64,000 bases of DNA from Hymenobacter sp. YIM 151500-1 (GTDB lineage Bacteria; Bacteroidota; Bacteroidia; Cytophagales; Hymenobacteraceae): positions 744,001 through 808,000 of the forward strand of contig NZ_CP110139.1 in assembly GCF_025979885.1 (NCBI RefSeq), read 5' to 3'. The translations under genes and the position numbers were made by a program. The notes beneath the pieces were generated by a model. That model did not search any database. It had not been told where the DNA came from and worked only from the letters and a program-made list of their open reading frames with translations. Every line of letters starts with the position of its first letter. The stretch's first letter is position 1. Positions 6,328-14,775 of this stretch are shown here, piece after piece.

Positions 6328-8775
6328 GTGCCCCGTACTACCTACCAACTACCTAGTTTGATTCTTCCCCAGAACTTCGAGCAGAAAATAGGCTTCGCGC
6401 AGCTGCGCGAGATGCTGGAGCAGCTCTGCCTGAGCGCCTTGGGCCGCCAGTTTGTGGCCAAGATGACGTTTCAGCCCAAGGCCGACCAGGTGCAGAAGCT
6501 CCTGCTCCAAACCGACGAGTTTCGCCAGCTACTCAATTCGGGCGCCGACTTTCCCAGCCAGCACTACCACGACGTGCACCCGCACCTGGTGCGCGCCAAC
6601 CTGCCCGGCTCCTACCTCGACGTGGCCGCCTTCCACGCCGTGAAGATGAGCTTGCGCACCATCCGCGAAGCCCTGACCTTTTTCAGCCGGGCCGAGGAAG
6701 GGCTGTACCCCACGCTGCGCCTGCTCGGCATTGGCGTGCAGGTAGACCGCAACCTGCTGGCCGCTTTGGATAAGGTGGTGGACGACGAAGGGCAGGTGCG
6801 CGACAATGCCTCGCCGCTGCTGGGCCAGCTGCGCCAGGAGCTGATTGCCCGCCAGGGCCAGCTGCGCAAGCAGCTGGCCGGCATTCTGCGCCACGCCCGC
6901 CAGGAAGGCTGGGTGCCTGAGGGCGCCGAGCCCACCATCCGCGGGGGGCGCCTGGTGCTGCCGGTGGTGGCCGAGCACAAGCGCCGCGTCAAGGGCCTGA
7001 TTCATGATGAGTCGGCCACGGGCCAGACGGTGTTTATTGAGCCGGAGGCGGTGTTCGAGCTGAACAACGACATCAAAGACCTCGAAAACGCCTACCAGCG
7101 GGAGCTGATCCGCATTCTGACCCAGCTTACCGACCAGCTGCGCCCCCACATTCCGGACCTGCGCCGGGCCTACCAGTACCTGGGCCTACTCGACTTTATC
7201 CGGGCCAAGGCTCTGCTGGCCCACCGCCTCGAAGCCACGCTGCCTACCCTTCACCCACGGCCGTTGCTGCGCTGGAAGCAGGTGCGCCACCCGCTACTGT
7301 TCCTGTCTTTTCAGGAGCACTACAAAGAAAACCCGCGGGAGGTGGTGCCCTTGGACATCGAGCTGACCTCGGAGCAGCGTATTCTATTGATTTCGGGGCC
7401 GAATGCTGGGGGTAAGTCGGTGAGCATGAAGACGGTGGGGCTGGTGCAGTACATGTTGCAGTGCGGCCTGCTCATCCCGGCCGGGGATGGGTCGGAGGCG
7501 GGCGTGTTTGATGATATTTTCCTGGACATCGGCGACGAGCAGAGCCTGGAAAACGACCTGAGCACGTATTCCTCCCACCTACTGGCCATGAAGCAGTTCG
7601 TGACCCTGGCCGGCAAGCGCAGCCTGGTGCTGATTGACGAGTTTGGCACCGGCACCGAGCCCAGCCTGGGCGGGGCTATTGCCGAAGCCGTGCTGGAGCA
7701 GCTCAACCGCGCCCGCGCCTTCGGGGTCATCACCACCCACTACACCAACCTCAAGAACTACGCCGAGCGGACCGAGGGCATTGTGAACGGCGCCATGCGC
7801 TACGACCCGGAGCAGTTGCAACCCCTGTACCGCCTCGAAATCGGTAAGCCCGGCTCTTCGTTCGCCATTGAAATTGCCCGCAAAATCGGCCTGCCCAAGC
7901 AAATTGTGGAGCGGGCCACCCAGCTCGTGGGCAAAGACAAAATCCGCTACGACCGGCTGCTGGAAACCCTGGAAAAGGAGAAAACCGAGCTGGAGCAGCG
8001 CACCGCCGAAGCCGCCAAGCAGGAGCGGCGCATGAAAAAAGCCGCTCAGGAGTACCAGGACCTCAAGCGCCACCTCGACGAAACCACCCTTGATGTGCTG
8101 CGCGAGGCCAAGTCCAAGGCCAAGCTCCTGCTCAAGGACGCCAACCAGCAGATTGAGTCCACGATTCAGGAAATCCGCCTGGCCCAGGCCGAGAAGGAGC
8201 GCACCAAGGAGGTCCGCGGCAAGCTCGACACCTTTGTGCGCGAAAAGCTGCAAGTAGAGCCGCCCAAGCCCAAAGCCACCCGCGAGCTGGCCGACCCCAG
8301 CTCGCTGAAGCCCGGCGACAAAGTGGCTCTGCTGGGCCAGGAGGGCCACGGCGAAGTGGTGAGCGTGAAAGGCAAGACGGCCGAGGTGCTGTTTGGGGGC
8401 CTGAAAACCCTGGTCAAGGTTAATCAGCTGGAAAAGCTGACCCGCTCCGAGATTCGGGAGCGGGAAAAGCAGGCGGCCCGCAAGGCCCCGGCCCAGCACG
8501 CCGGCCTCGACCTCACCGGCCGCATGTCGGGCTTCAACACCACCCTGGACCTGCGCGGGGAGCGGGCCGAGGACGCCCTGACCAAAGTCATGGCCTACGT
8601 GGACGACGCCGTGATGCTGGGCGTGCCGGAAATCAAAATTCTGCACGGCCGCGGCAACGGCGTGCTGCGCCAGGTGGTGCGCGACTACCTGCACCGCACC
8701 CGCGAGGTGGCCAGCGTCGCCGACGAGCACGCCGACCGGGGCGGCGACGGCGCCACCGTGGCCGTGCTGAAATAA
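6328..8775 (+). CDS. mutS2: Endonuclease MutS2
   Basis: An 815-residue MutS-type ATPase with a C-terminal Smr nuclease domain. MutS2 suppresses homologous recombination and, in other bacteria, splits collided ribosomes. Seen here: core/lever region with VKGLIHDESATGQTVFIEPE near residue 225, Walker A GPNAGGKSVSMKT near residue 357, Walker B SLVLIDEFGTGTEPSLGG near residue 432, a coiled coil at ~540-640, a KOW-like segment (LKPGDKVALLGQEGHGEVV) near 670, and Smr motifs LDLRGER (~741) and HGRGNGVLR (~773). The start is GTG, as no ATG precedes the conserved N-terminus. Length is typical. It is followed by repeats and then rlmF, and no operon is evident. Confidence 0.95.
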   Translation: MPRTTYQLPSLILPQNFEQKIGFAQLREMLEQLCLSALGRQFVAKMTFQPKADQVQKLLLQTDEFRQLLNSGADFPSQHYHDVHPHLVRANLPGSYLDVAAFHAVKMSLRTIREALTFFSRAEEGLYPTLRLLGIGVQVDRNLLAALDKVVDDEGQVRDNASPLLGQLRQELIARQGQLRKQLAGILRHARQEGWVPEGAEPTIRGGRLVLPVVAEHKRRVKGLIHDESATGQTVFIEPEAVFELNNDIKDLENAYQRELIRILTQLTDQLRPHIPDLRRAYQYLGLLDFIRAKALLAHRLEATLPTLHPRPLLRWKQVRHPLLFLSFQEHYKENPREVVPLDIELTSEQRILLISGPNAGGKSVSMKTVGLVQYMLQCGLLIPAGDGSEAGVFDDIFLDIGDEQSLENDLSTYSSHLLAMKQFVTLAGKRSLVLIDEFGTGTEPSLGGAIAEAVLEQLNRARAFGVITTHYTNLKNYAERTEGIVNGAMRYDPEQLQPLYRLEIGKPGSSFAIEIARKIGLPKQIVERATQLVGKDKIRYDRLLETLEKEKTELEQRTAEAAKQERRMKKAAQEYQDLKRHLDETTLDVLREAKSKAKLLLKDANQQIESTIQEIRLAQAEKERTKEVRGKLDTFVREKLQVEPPKPKATRELADPSSLKPGDKVALLGQEGHGEVVSVKGKTAEVLFGGLKTLVKVNQLEKLTRSEIREREKQAARKAPAQHAGLDLTGRMSGFNTTLDLRGERAEDALTKVMAYVDDAVMLGVPEIKILHGRGNGVLRQVVRDYLHRTREVASVADEHADRGGDGATVAVLK

Positions 8776-8782
8776 AGAAGCG

Positions 8783-8889
8783 GTGTCATTCCGAGTGGAG
8801 CGAGGAAGCACCTGGCGGCAGACTTAGCCAGCTGTGCTGGCGCGTCTGCCCGCCGGGGGATGGGGCAAGTCTCCCGACTTGCGGCCGCG
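8783..8889. repeat. Fragments of two dispersed repeat families
   Basis: 8783-8810 carries the tcattccgag...gaggaa motif also seen at 31697 and 51880. 8812-8889 is a copy of the ctggcggcagactt...ggggcaagtctcccgacttgcggccgcg unit found twice more at 21974-22376. The repeat runs nearly to the start of rlmF, which confuses the choice of its start. Confidence 0.65.
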
Positions 8890-8966
8890 CCAGCGGCCAT
8901 GTGGCACTGTGCCGCTTGCTCGATAAGTACATATCCAGCTTTAACAAAGCTGAAAACACCGCTACT

Positions 8967-9932
8967 GTGCATCCCCGCAACCCGCATAACGCGCGCTACA
9001 ATTTTCCGCAGCTGACCCAGGCGCTGCCGGAGCTGGCTACCTTCATCCGGCTCACGCCCACCGGCGACGACAGTATCGACTTTGCCGACCCGGCCGCCGT
9101 CAAGGCCCTGAACCGGGCGTTGCTCAAGCATCACTACGGTGTCGCCACTTGGGATATTCCGGCCGGCTACCTCTGCCCGCCCATACCCGGCCGGGCCGAC
9201 TACCTCCACCACGCCGCCGACCTGCTGGCCGCCGATAACAACGGCGAAATTCCGCGCGGCAAGGCGGTGCACGTGCTTGATGTGGGTGTGGGCGCCAACT
9301 GCGTGTACCCCATCGTGGGCACGCGCACCTTCGGCTGGCGCTTCGTGGGCTCCGAGGTGGACCCGGTGGCTGTGCGGGCCGCCCGCCACCTGGTAGCGGC
9401 CAACCCCGTGCTGGTCGGCCACATCGACCTACGCCAGCAACCCGATGCGGCGGCCGTGTTTGAAGGCATCGTAAAGCCTCGTGAAGAGTTTGACCTGACC
9501 ATCTGCAACCCGCCTTTTCACGCGTCGGCAGCGGAAGCCGAAGCGGGCAACCGCCGCAAGACCCGCAACCTGGGGTACGCGAAAGCGGCGCCGGTGCTCA
9601 ACTTCGGCGGGCAGCCCCAGGAATTGTGGTGCCAGGGTGGGGAAGAGGGCTTCATGCGGCGCATGGTGGCCGAAAGCGTGCCGCTGGCCGGGCGGGTGCT
9701 GTGGTTTTCCTCGCTCATCTCCCGCAAAGAAACCCTGCCCAGCGCGCACTATTTTCTCCAGCAAGCTGGCGCTGTGGAGGTCAGAACTATTGATATGACT
9801 CAAGGCCAGAAAGCCAGCCGTCTGGTAGCCTGGACGTTTCAGAACGCCGAGCAGCGGCAAGCCTGGGCCGCGCGGCGGTGGGGGCCTCACCCCCCGGCCC
9901 CCTCTCCCGTGGAGAGGGGGAGCCAGACGTAG
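8967..9932 (+). CDS. rlmF: 23S rRNA (adenine(1618)-N6)-methyltransferase
   Basis: SAM-dependent methyltransferase that modifies A1618 of 23S rRNA. The N-terminus HPRNPHNARYNFPQL, the SAM-binding motif LDVGVGANCVYPIVG, the segment FVGSEVDPVAV, the N6-adenine catalytic motif NPPFHAS and the distal GYAKAAPVLNFGGQ...ELWCQGGEEGF are all family hallmarks. I chose GTG 8967, which corresponds to the usual Met before HPRNPHN; an in-frame ATG at 8901 lies within a dispersed repeat. The last 15 codons (GPHPPAPSPVERGSQT) come from the inverted repeat element that starts at 9884, so the native stop has been replaced by one inside the element. Confidence 0.9.
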   Translation: MHPRNPHNARYNFPQLTQALPELATFIRLTPTGDDSIDFADPAAVKALNRALLKHHYGVATWDIPAGYLCPPIPGRADYLHHAADLLAADNNGEIPRGKAVHVLDVGVGANCVYPIVGTRTFGWRFVGSEVDPVAVRAARHLVAANPVLVGHIDLRQQPDAAAVFEGIVKPREEFDLTICNPPFHASAAEAEAGNRRKTRNLGYAKAAPVLNFGGQPQELWCQGGEEGFMRRMVAESVPLAGRVLWFSSLISRKETLPSAHYFLQQAGAVEVRTIDMTQGQKASRLVAWTFQNAEQRQAWAARRWGPHPPAPSPVERGSQT

Positions 9933-10273
9933 CTGTTCTACGCCGCCCCTCCGGCTGGCGCCTCCGGAACGGCTACCGGTATAGTTGCCGATAAGTTTGG
10001 CATCACTGCCGCGTAGCGGCTGAAGGTATGTAGTCAACCGAAAAGAATAAAAGCACGTGCACTGCTACGCGACGCTGGGTTTATCCTCCTAATTTCTATC
10101 TACTACAACCCTCTACTACAACCCTTCGGCCGCTACGCGGCCACTGTGCTACTACAGCTTGGTAGCCGTTCCGGAGGCGGGAGCCGACGGGGCGGCGTAG
10201 AACATCAATCGTCCGGCTCCCCCTCTCCGCGGGATACTGCGCATCAAGCAGTTGCGGGGCCGGGGGGTGAGGC
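9884..10273. mobile_element. Non-autonomous cctcacc/ggtgagg inverted-repeat element (copy 1)
   Basis: The left end 9884-9929 and the right end 10213-10273 are inverted relatives of the ends seen at 53064, 60975 and (shorter) 19405. The similarity continues inward: gttctacgccgcccc...ggcgcctccggaacggctacc (9933-9983) pairs with 10159-10206, giving roughly 95-nt arms. The right palindrome has a different loop (atactgcgcatcaagcag). No ORF lies inside. The element supplies the last codons of rlmF and ends 11 bp before the murB stop. Confidence 0.75.
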
Positions 10274-10284
10274 AAACAGAGGCC

Positions 10285-11313
10285 CTACAAAATATTCACT
10301 TCGGGGTGCAGCTCGATGCCGAATTTTTCGCGCACTGAGGCAATGATGTCGTGGGCCAGGTCGCGGATGTCCTGGCCCTGGGCGCCGCCGTGGTTGACCA
10401 GCACCAGGGCCTGCTTGTCGTGGACGCCGTGCTGGCCGCGGCGCTGGCCTTTCCAGCCGCACTGCTCGATCAGCCAGGCGGCGGGCACCTTTACGCCGCC
10501 GGGCACGGGGTAGCCGGGTAGGTCGGGGTACTGGGCTTTGAGCGTGTCGTACTTGGGCTGTGATACCTCGGGGTTTTTGAAAAAGGAGCCGGCGTTGCCC
10601 ACCTGAGCCGGGTCGGGGAGCTTGCTGCGGCGGATGTGCATGACGGCCTCGCTGATGTGGCGCGGCGTGGGCTCCCCGGCCACGCCCAGGTCTTCCAGGG
10701 TGGTTTGGATGGCGCCGTAGCTGACGTTGGGCCGGGCCTGGCGGTGCAGGCGCAAAACCACGCTGGTCACGATAAACTGGTTTTTCAGCGGCCCCTTAAA
10801 CACACTTTCGCGGTAGCCGAAGCCGCACTCCGTGGCCGAAAATGTGCGCAGCTGCCCGGTGCTGATTTCCAGGGCCTCCAGCTGCTCGAAGGTGTCTTTC
10901 AGCTCGGCCCCGTAAGCCCCGATGTTCTGCAAAGGAGCCGCGCCCACGGTGCCCGGAATCAACGACAGGTTTTCGATGCCGCTCAGGTCCTGGTCGAGGG
11001 AGTACTGCACCAGGCCGTGCCAGCTTTCCCCGGCCCCGGCCCGCACCAGGGCCGTGTCCTCGTTTTGGCTGAGGATTTCCAGCCCGCGAATCTCGTTTTT
11101 CAGCACCACGCCCTCATAATCCTGGGTGAAGAGCAGGTTGGAGCCGCCACCGAGCACCAGCTTGTCGGCGGCCTGCACCTCGGGGCGGTTCAGCAGCTCC
11201 CGCAGTTCTTTCACCGAGGCAAAGCGGGCAAACCACCGCGCCTTCACGTCGAGGCCGAAGGTATTATAGGAGCGCAGGGAAACGTTGGGTTCAAGAGCGG
11301 GAGCCGGAGCCAT
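10285..11313 (-). CDS. murB: UDP-N-acetylmuramate dehydrogenase
   Basis: FAD enzyme that reduces UDP-GlcNAc-enolpyruvate to UDP-MurNAc with NADPH, a committed cytoplasmic step of peptidoglycan synthesis. The 342 residues have the E. coli (type I) layout: SLRSYNTFGLDVKARWFA at the start, LVLGGGSNLLFTQDY, the FAD-binding GIENLSLIPGTVGAAPLQNIGAYG, FGYRESVFK, then VGNAGSFFKNP with the catalytic Ser and LIEQCGWKG near the end. ATG 11313 was chosen over an upstream start because it matches the family N-terminus and follows a perfect promoter box. Monocistronic by layout. Confidence 0.95.
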   Translation of the reverse strand: MAPAPALEPNVSLRSYNTFGLDVKARWFARFASVKELRELLNRPEVQAADKLVLGGGSNLLFTQDYEGVVLKNEIRGLEILSQNEDTALVRAGAGESWHGLVQYSLDQDLSGIENLSLIPGTVGAAPLQNIGAYGAELKDTFEQLEALEISTGQLRTFSATECGFGYRESVFKGPLKNQFIVTSVVLRLHRQARPNVSYGAIQTTLEDLGVAGEPTPRHISEAVMHIRRSKLPDPAQVGNAGSFFKNPEVSQPKYDTLKAQYPDLPGYPVPGGVKVPAAWLIEQCGWKGQRRGQHGVHDKQALVLVNHGGAQGQDIRDLAHDIIASVREKFGIELHPEVNIL

Positions 11314-11339
11314 AGCGAAGCAAGGAGTATGATTTCCGG

Positions 11340-11347
11340 CAAAGGTA
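11340..11347 (-). promoter_or_regulatory. -7 box TACCTTTG of murB
   Basis: A perfect TAnnTTTG on the minus strand ending 26 nt before the murB ATG. Confidence 0.55.
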
Positions 11348-11387
11348 GGCAGTTGCCAGGCGGTGCGCTGGCTACCTGGCTGCCGGC

Positions 11388-11450
11388 GCCCCAACCCAAC
11401 CCCTCCCCTGGAGGATTCCGCGCATCAAGCGGCGGGGGTTAGGGTGGGGC
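11388..11450. repeat. Single palindromic repeat related to the cctcacc family
   Basis: gccccaacccaacccctcccctggagg...cgcatcaagcgg...gggggttagggtggggc folds back on itself. The loop shares gcgcatcaagc with the right end of the element at 9884-10273. It directly abuts the stop codon of the next minus-strand gene and may act as its terminator. Confidence 0.6.
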
Positions 11451-13316
11451 TCATCCGCGGCCGGACTTGCTGAGGGCTTCCGAGGCAAAGGCGCGGACGT
11501 CGGCGTGGGGAGACGTTTGGCGCAGGCGGCGCAGCAGGTCGATGGCGGCGGGGTCGTCGTTGTACTCGATGAAGTCGAGTATGCGGATTTGGGCGCCGGG
11601 CTGCTGGGCCGTTAAGAAGGCTTCGTACTGGGGCAGATGCTCGGGAATGGCGCGTTCCAGCAGGTTGAATACTTCGTAGCTGTAGCCGCCCTGCACGTGC
11701 CCCAGGAAGGTTTCGGCAGCTTCCAGGGCCGCCAAAAAGGCCTGATAAGGCGGCGTATCCAGGAAGAAGCGTCCTTCCACGTCGGTGGGCTCATTGATTT
11801 CCAGCCAGTCGCGCAGGGTGTGGTAGGCCGTCAGGAGCTGGGCTTCTACGTGCTCAGTAACAAACTCTTCCCGCAGAGTGCGGTGGGTGTGGCGCTCAAA
11901 TAAGTCGTCGTGGAGCTGAAGCACGGGCGCAAGCGGAGCAGCGGGCACGAAGTACTGAATGGCCGACAGCTGGTGGCGCAGCTCGGCAAAGCACTCCAGG
12001 CCCGCAAAGCCGGCCGTGGGCAAATACCAGGTGTACTGGCGCAGGGCTCCGGCCACGTGAGCCGGCGTCAGCACCTGCTTCCACGGAAAATCTACGTGGG
12101 CAAAGTGAATGGTTTCCCAGGCGGCCGAGTAGGCGGCTATGTCGGGCGAATGAGCCAGCGTGTCGAGGGCGGCCCGCACCTGCGCCTCGTCGGAGGCGGC
12201 GTGGGCTACGTCGGGGAGGTGGCTGGTATTGGGCAGGTGGCGGGCGTCGTCGTCGGGGGTGAAGTCCTGCACGTTGAACACGCCTTCCAGCTTGGTGATG
12301 TCGATTTTGGCGACGCGGCCCCGGTTCAAGAGCACCAGAAAAAACCGGTCGTCGAGCCAGCACATATCGTAAGCATAATCCACCAGCTCGCGCCGGAAAA
12401 TCCGCAGCTTGTAGCCCGACTTGGCATCGAACAGCCACAGCAAACCCGAGTGGTCGGCGGCCAGCAGGTACTTGCCGCCGGGGCTGAGCAGGGCGCGCTT
12501 CTCCCACAGCGTGCAGCTGTTTTGGTGCAGCTGCTCGGCCTCGGTGCGGATGCCTTCCAGCCCGGCAAACGGGTAGCGCTGCTCCACCGCCAGCGTGGCC
12601 GGGTTGAGCTGAAGGTACTCGTGGTGGGTGTACACCAGGGTTTGGGTGCCCAAGGGGCCGGGGTAGAGGTTGGGGTAGCTGAACTCGACCTGCTGAAGCA
12701 CCTGGCCGGTTTCGAGGTGGACGCGCAACATCCGGCTTCCGCTGTTATCGGCCAGCACTACCTCATCCGGGTGCTCCGGCTGCCAGCTCATGCCGATCAG
12801 GTAGGAGCCGTACTCGGGCCGGGGCGGGAAGTCTTGGTGGTACTGCAGCCAGCGGCTCCGGTCGGGGGCCAGCACGCCCAGGCCGTCGTGGCTGAGCGCC
12901 AGCAGGCGGTGGTCGGGCAGCCACAGGAGCTGGCTGGGGAAGAAAGTGTCGCCAGCCGGGGTGCTGGGCAGCAAGAACAGCTCCAGCACCTCGCCCGTGC
13001 GGGCGTCTAAGCGCACCAAGCTCCGGGTTTCCTGGTCGAAGCTTAGCAGCTGCTGGCCCGACGGCGCCAGGGCCACGCAGCGGCCCGTCTGGTCGAAGCG
13101 CCACAACGGGCGGCCGGCCAGGTCGCGGCAGCTCAGGAAATCCTTCCACGAAGCCACAAAGCCCAGCGCCCCCAACGGATAGAGCCGAAAGTCGCCGGCC
13201 ACGGTGGAGTAGGTGAGCCGGGTGTAATTGGGCACCACGTGCCAGCCATCCTCCGGGCCCTGGTAGTCGAGTGGAATGTCGTTGAACAGATACTTGAGAA
13301 ACGCGAGCAGGGCCAT
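11451..13316 (-). CDS. Large cytoplasmic beta-propeller-like protein, hypothetical
   Basis: A 621-residue protein without signal peptide or membrane segment. The first ~390 residues contain repeated short beta-type units (for example GRPLWRFDQTGRCVALAPSG, SRMLRVHLETGQVLQQV, LLAADHSGLLWLFDAKSG, RGRVAKIDITKLEGVF) that read like degenerate WD40/PQQ blades. The C-terminal ~200 residues are helical, with a final LLRRLRQTSPHADVRAFASEALSKSGRG like a HEAT repeat. Such a propeller plus helical-repeat layout suggests a scaffold or binding protein. I recognise no named family. Its stop codon touches a palindromic repeat. Confidence 0.65.
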   Translation of the reverse strand: MALLAFLKYLFNDIPLDYQGPEDGWHVVPNYTRLTYSTVAGDFRLYPLGALGFVASWKDFLSCRDLAGRPLWRFDQTGRCVALAPSGQQLLSFDQETRSLVRLDARTGEVLELFLLPSTPAGDTFFPSQLLWLPDHRLLALSHDGLGVLAPDRSRWLQYHQDFPPRPEYGSYLIGMSWQPEHPDEVVLADNSGSRMLRVHLETGQVLQQVEFSYPNLYPGPLGTQTLVYTHHEYLQLNPATLAVEQRYPFAGLEGIRTEAEQLHQNSCTLWEKRALLSPGGKYLLAADHSGLLWLFDAKSGYKLRIFRRELVDYAYDMCWLDDRFFLVLLNRGRVAKIDITKLEGVFNVQDFTPDDDARHLPNTSHLPDVAHAASDEAQVRAALDTLAHSPDIAAYSAAWETIHFAHVDFPWKQVLTPAHVAGALRQYTWYLPTAGFAGLECFAELRHQLSAIQYFVPAAPLAPVLQLHDDLFERHTHRTLREEFVTEHVEAQLLTAYHTLRDWLEINEPTDVEGRFFLDTPPYQAFLAALEAAETFLGHVQGGYSYEVFNLLERAIPEHLPQYEAFLTAQQPGAQIRILDFIEYNDDPAAIDLLRRLRQTSPHADVRAFASEALSKSGRG

Positions 13317-13682
13317 ACCGGAACCAGTAACTAGGACGAAAGACGCCGCAAAGTAGCCGGGCTACCACGGCTCCAGCGTATCAGCGGGCCCGAGTAAACG
13401 GTTTGTATACCGTTCTGGCCGTGGTCTGGCGCCGGCGTGCTGGGCCTTGCAGCCCACGAAGGCAGCAGCCGGCCGGCTTTCTATCGACCCACAAGGGAAG
13501 AAGGCATCCGGCTGTAAGGTGACGATGAAGTTGTGCTCAGCAGAAAACCTGGCAGCCCGTAAGTGCTGCCGGGCAAGGCGGGAGAGCCGGTAAGACGCGC
13601 TTTGGGAAGAGAACAGCGTTTTCTGGGCCGGAGCGGCGGCCGTCACCCCGTACACATTCACCGTATTTCACGTTCTTTCGTT
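13317..13682. other. Gene-poor divergent spacer
   Basis: 366 bp between divergent genes. Open frames here have no recognisable content, and no clear hairpin, RNA gene or dispersed repeat was seen. It presumably carries the promoters of both neighbours, but no perfect TAnnTTTG box is visible. Confidence 0.4.
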
Positions 13683-14480
13683 ATGAAGCTACTCTTTCAC
13701 CTGGCCGTGCTGGCTGGGCTGGCCCTTGCTCCGCTAGTCGGCCGCAGCCAGTACCTGCGCTACGCCACCACCATCAATCCCACCTCGCCCACCAGCAAGC
13801 CTATCAGCCACGCGCCCTACGATGCCCTGCTGAAAAAGTACGTGGACGAGCGCGGCCTTGTGAACTACCGCGGCTTGCGCGCCGACAGCGCCGCCCTCAC
13901 CGCCTACCTGCGCACGGTCAGCGACAACCCGCCTAATGCCCGCTGGAGCCGCGACGAGCAGCTGGCCTACTGGCTGAATGCCTACAACGCCTTCACGCTC
14001 CAGCGGGTGCTGCGCGGCTACCCCGTCAAGAGCATCCGCGACCTAGGCGGCTCCCGCACGCTGATCAACACGGTCTGGGACCAGCGCTTCATCCGGCTGG
14101 GCCGGGAAAAATACTGCCTCAACGACCTGGAGCAGCGCCTTATTCGCCGCAACTTCAACGACTACCGCATTCACTTTGCCCTGGTGTGCGCGGCGCTGTC
14201 GTGCCCGCGGCTGCGGCGCGAAGCCTACGTGGGCAGCCGCCTCCAGCAGCAGCTCGACGACCAGGCCGTGGACTTCCTCAACGACCCCACCAAAAATAAG
14301 CTGACGCCTCCCCAGGCCCCGCAACTTTCCGCCATTTTCGACTTCTACCCCGGCGACTTTAAAAAAGGCAATAACACCATCCCGCAAACCGTCAACCGCT
14401 ACGCCCGCCAGAAAATCAGCCCCACCGCCAAGCTCGGCTACCTGGAGTACAACTGGAATTTGAATGAGCAGGGCAGGTGA
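13683..14480 (+). CDS. Exported DUF547 protein
   Basis: A 265-residue secreted protein with a signal peptide (MKLLFHLAVLAGLALAPLVGR). The DUF547 domain begins with YDALLKKYVDERGLVNYRGL and contains the characteristic AYWLNAYNAFTLQRVLRGYPVKSI and FALVCAALSCPRLRREAY with conserved Asn and Cys. DUF547 is found alone in many secreted bacterial proteins and has a papain-like or transglutaminase-like fold in some analyses, but its reaction is unknown. The gene is convergent with the outer-membrane protein gene at 14776, from which it is separated by a nested palindromic element that begins right after its stop. Confidence 0.85.
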   Translation: MKLLFHLAVLAGLALAPLVGRSQYLRYATTINPTSPTSKPISHAPYDALLKKYVDERGLVNYRGLRADSAALTAYLRTVSDNPPNARWSRDEQLAYWLNAYNAFTLQRVLRGYPVKSIRDLGGSRTLINTVWDQRFIRLGREKYCLNDLEQRLIRRNFNDYRIHFALVCAALSCPRLRREAYVGSRLQQQLDDQAVDFLNDPTKNKLTPPQAPQLSAIFDFYPGDFKKGNNTIPQTVNRYARQKISPTAKLGYLEYNWNLNEQGR

Positions 14481-14483
14481 GAG

Positions 14484-14775
14484 GGGTGAGTAAATGAGTG
14501 GATGAGTAAATGAGTGGATGAGCGAATGCGTAACCCCGGAGGGGCGGCATGTCGGTAGAAACCCAACGGGTAAATGTATTCAAAGCCCCAGCGGGGCGAC
14601 ACCCATCGTCTGCGGATGATAGGTGTCGCCCCGCTGGGGCTTGATGGTTCTTCTTACTCGGCTGTACTACCGACATGTCGCCCCTGCGGGGCTGTCGTTC
14701 TTCATTCACTCATTCACTCATTCACTCATTCACTCATCCACTCATCCACTCATCCACTCATCCACTCATTCACCT
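14484..14775. repeat. Nested palindromic element between convergent genes
   Basis: Three layers are visible. Outer arms are degenerate gagtgaatgagtggatgag tracts (14484-14525 against 14700-14772). The middle layer is ccccggaggggcggcatgtcggtag (14535-14559) against ctaccgacatgtcgcccc (14667-14694). The inner layer is a ~20-bp stem agccccagcggggcgacacc (14584-14603) against its complement at 14624-14644. Related elements lie at 35101 and 45065. Confidence 0.8.

Noticed and set aside
7579..8811. 410-residue minus-strand frame opposite mutS2
   Set aside because: Antisense to the conserved ATPase and Smr regions, with no recognisable motif.
13362..13661. 99-residue minus-strand frame in the 13317-13682 spacer
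   Set aside because: Composition looks random and there is no start signal or family similarity.
14698..14772. Tandem cactcattcactcat units as a possible CRISPR or microsatellite
   Set aside because: Units are ~8 nt without spacers and are the inverted arm of a palindromic element.
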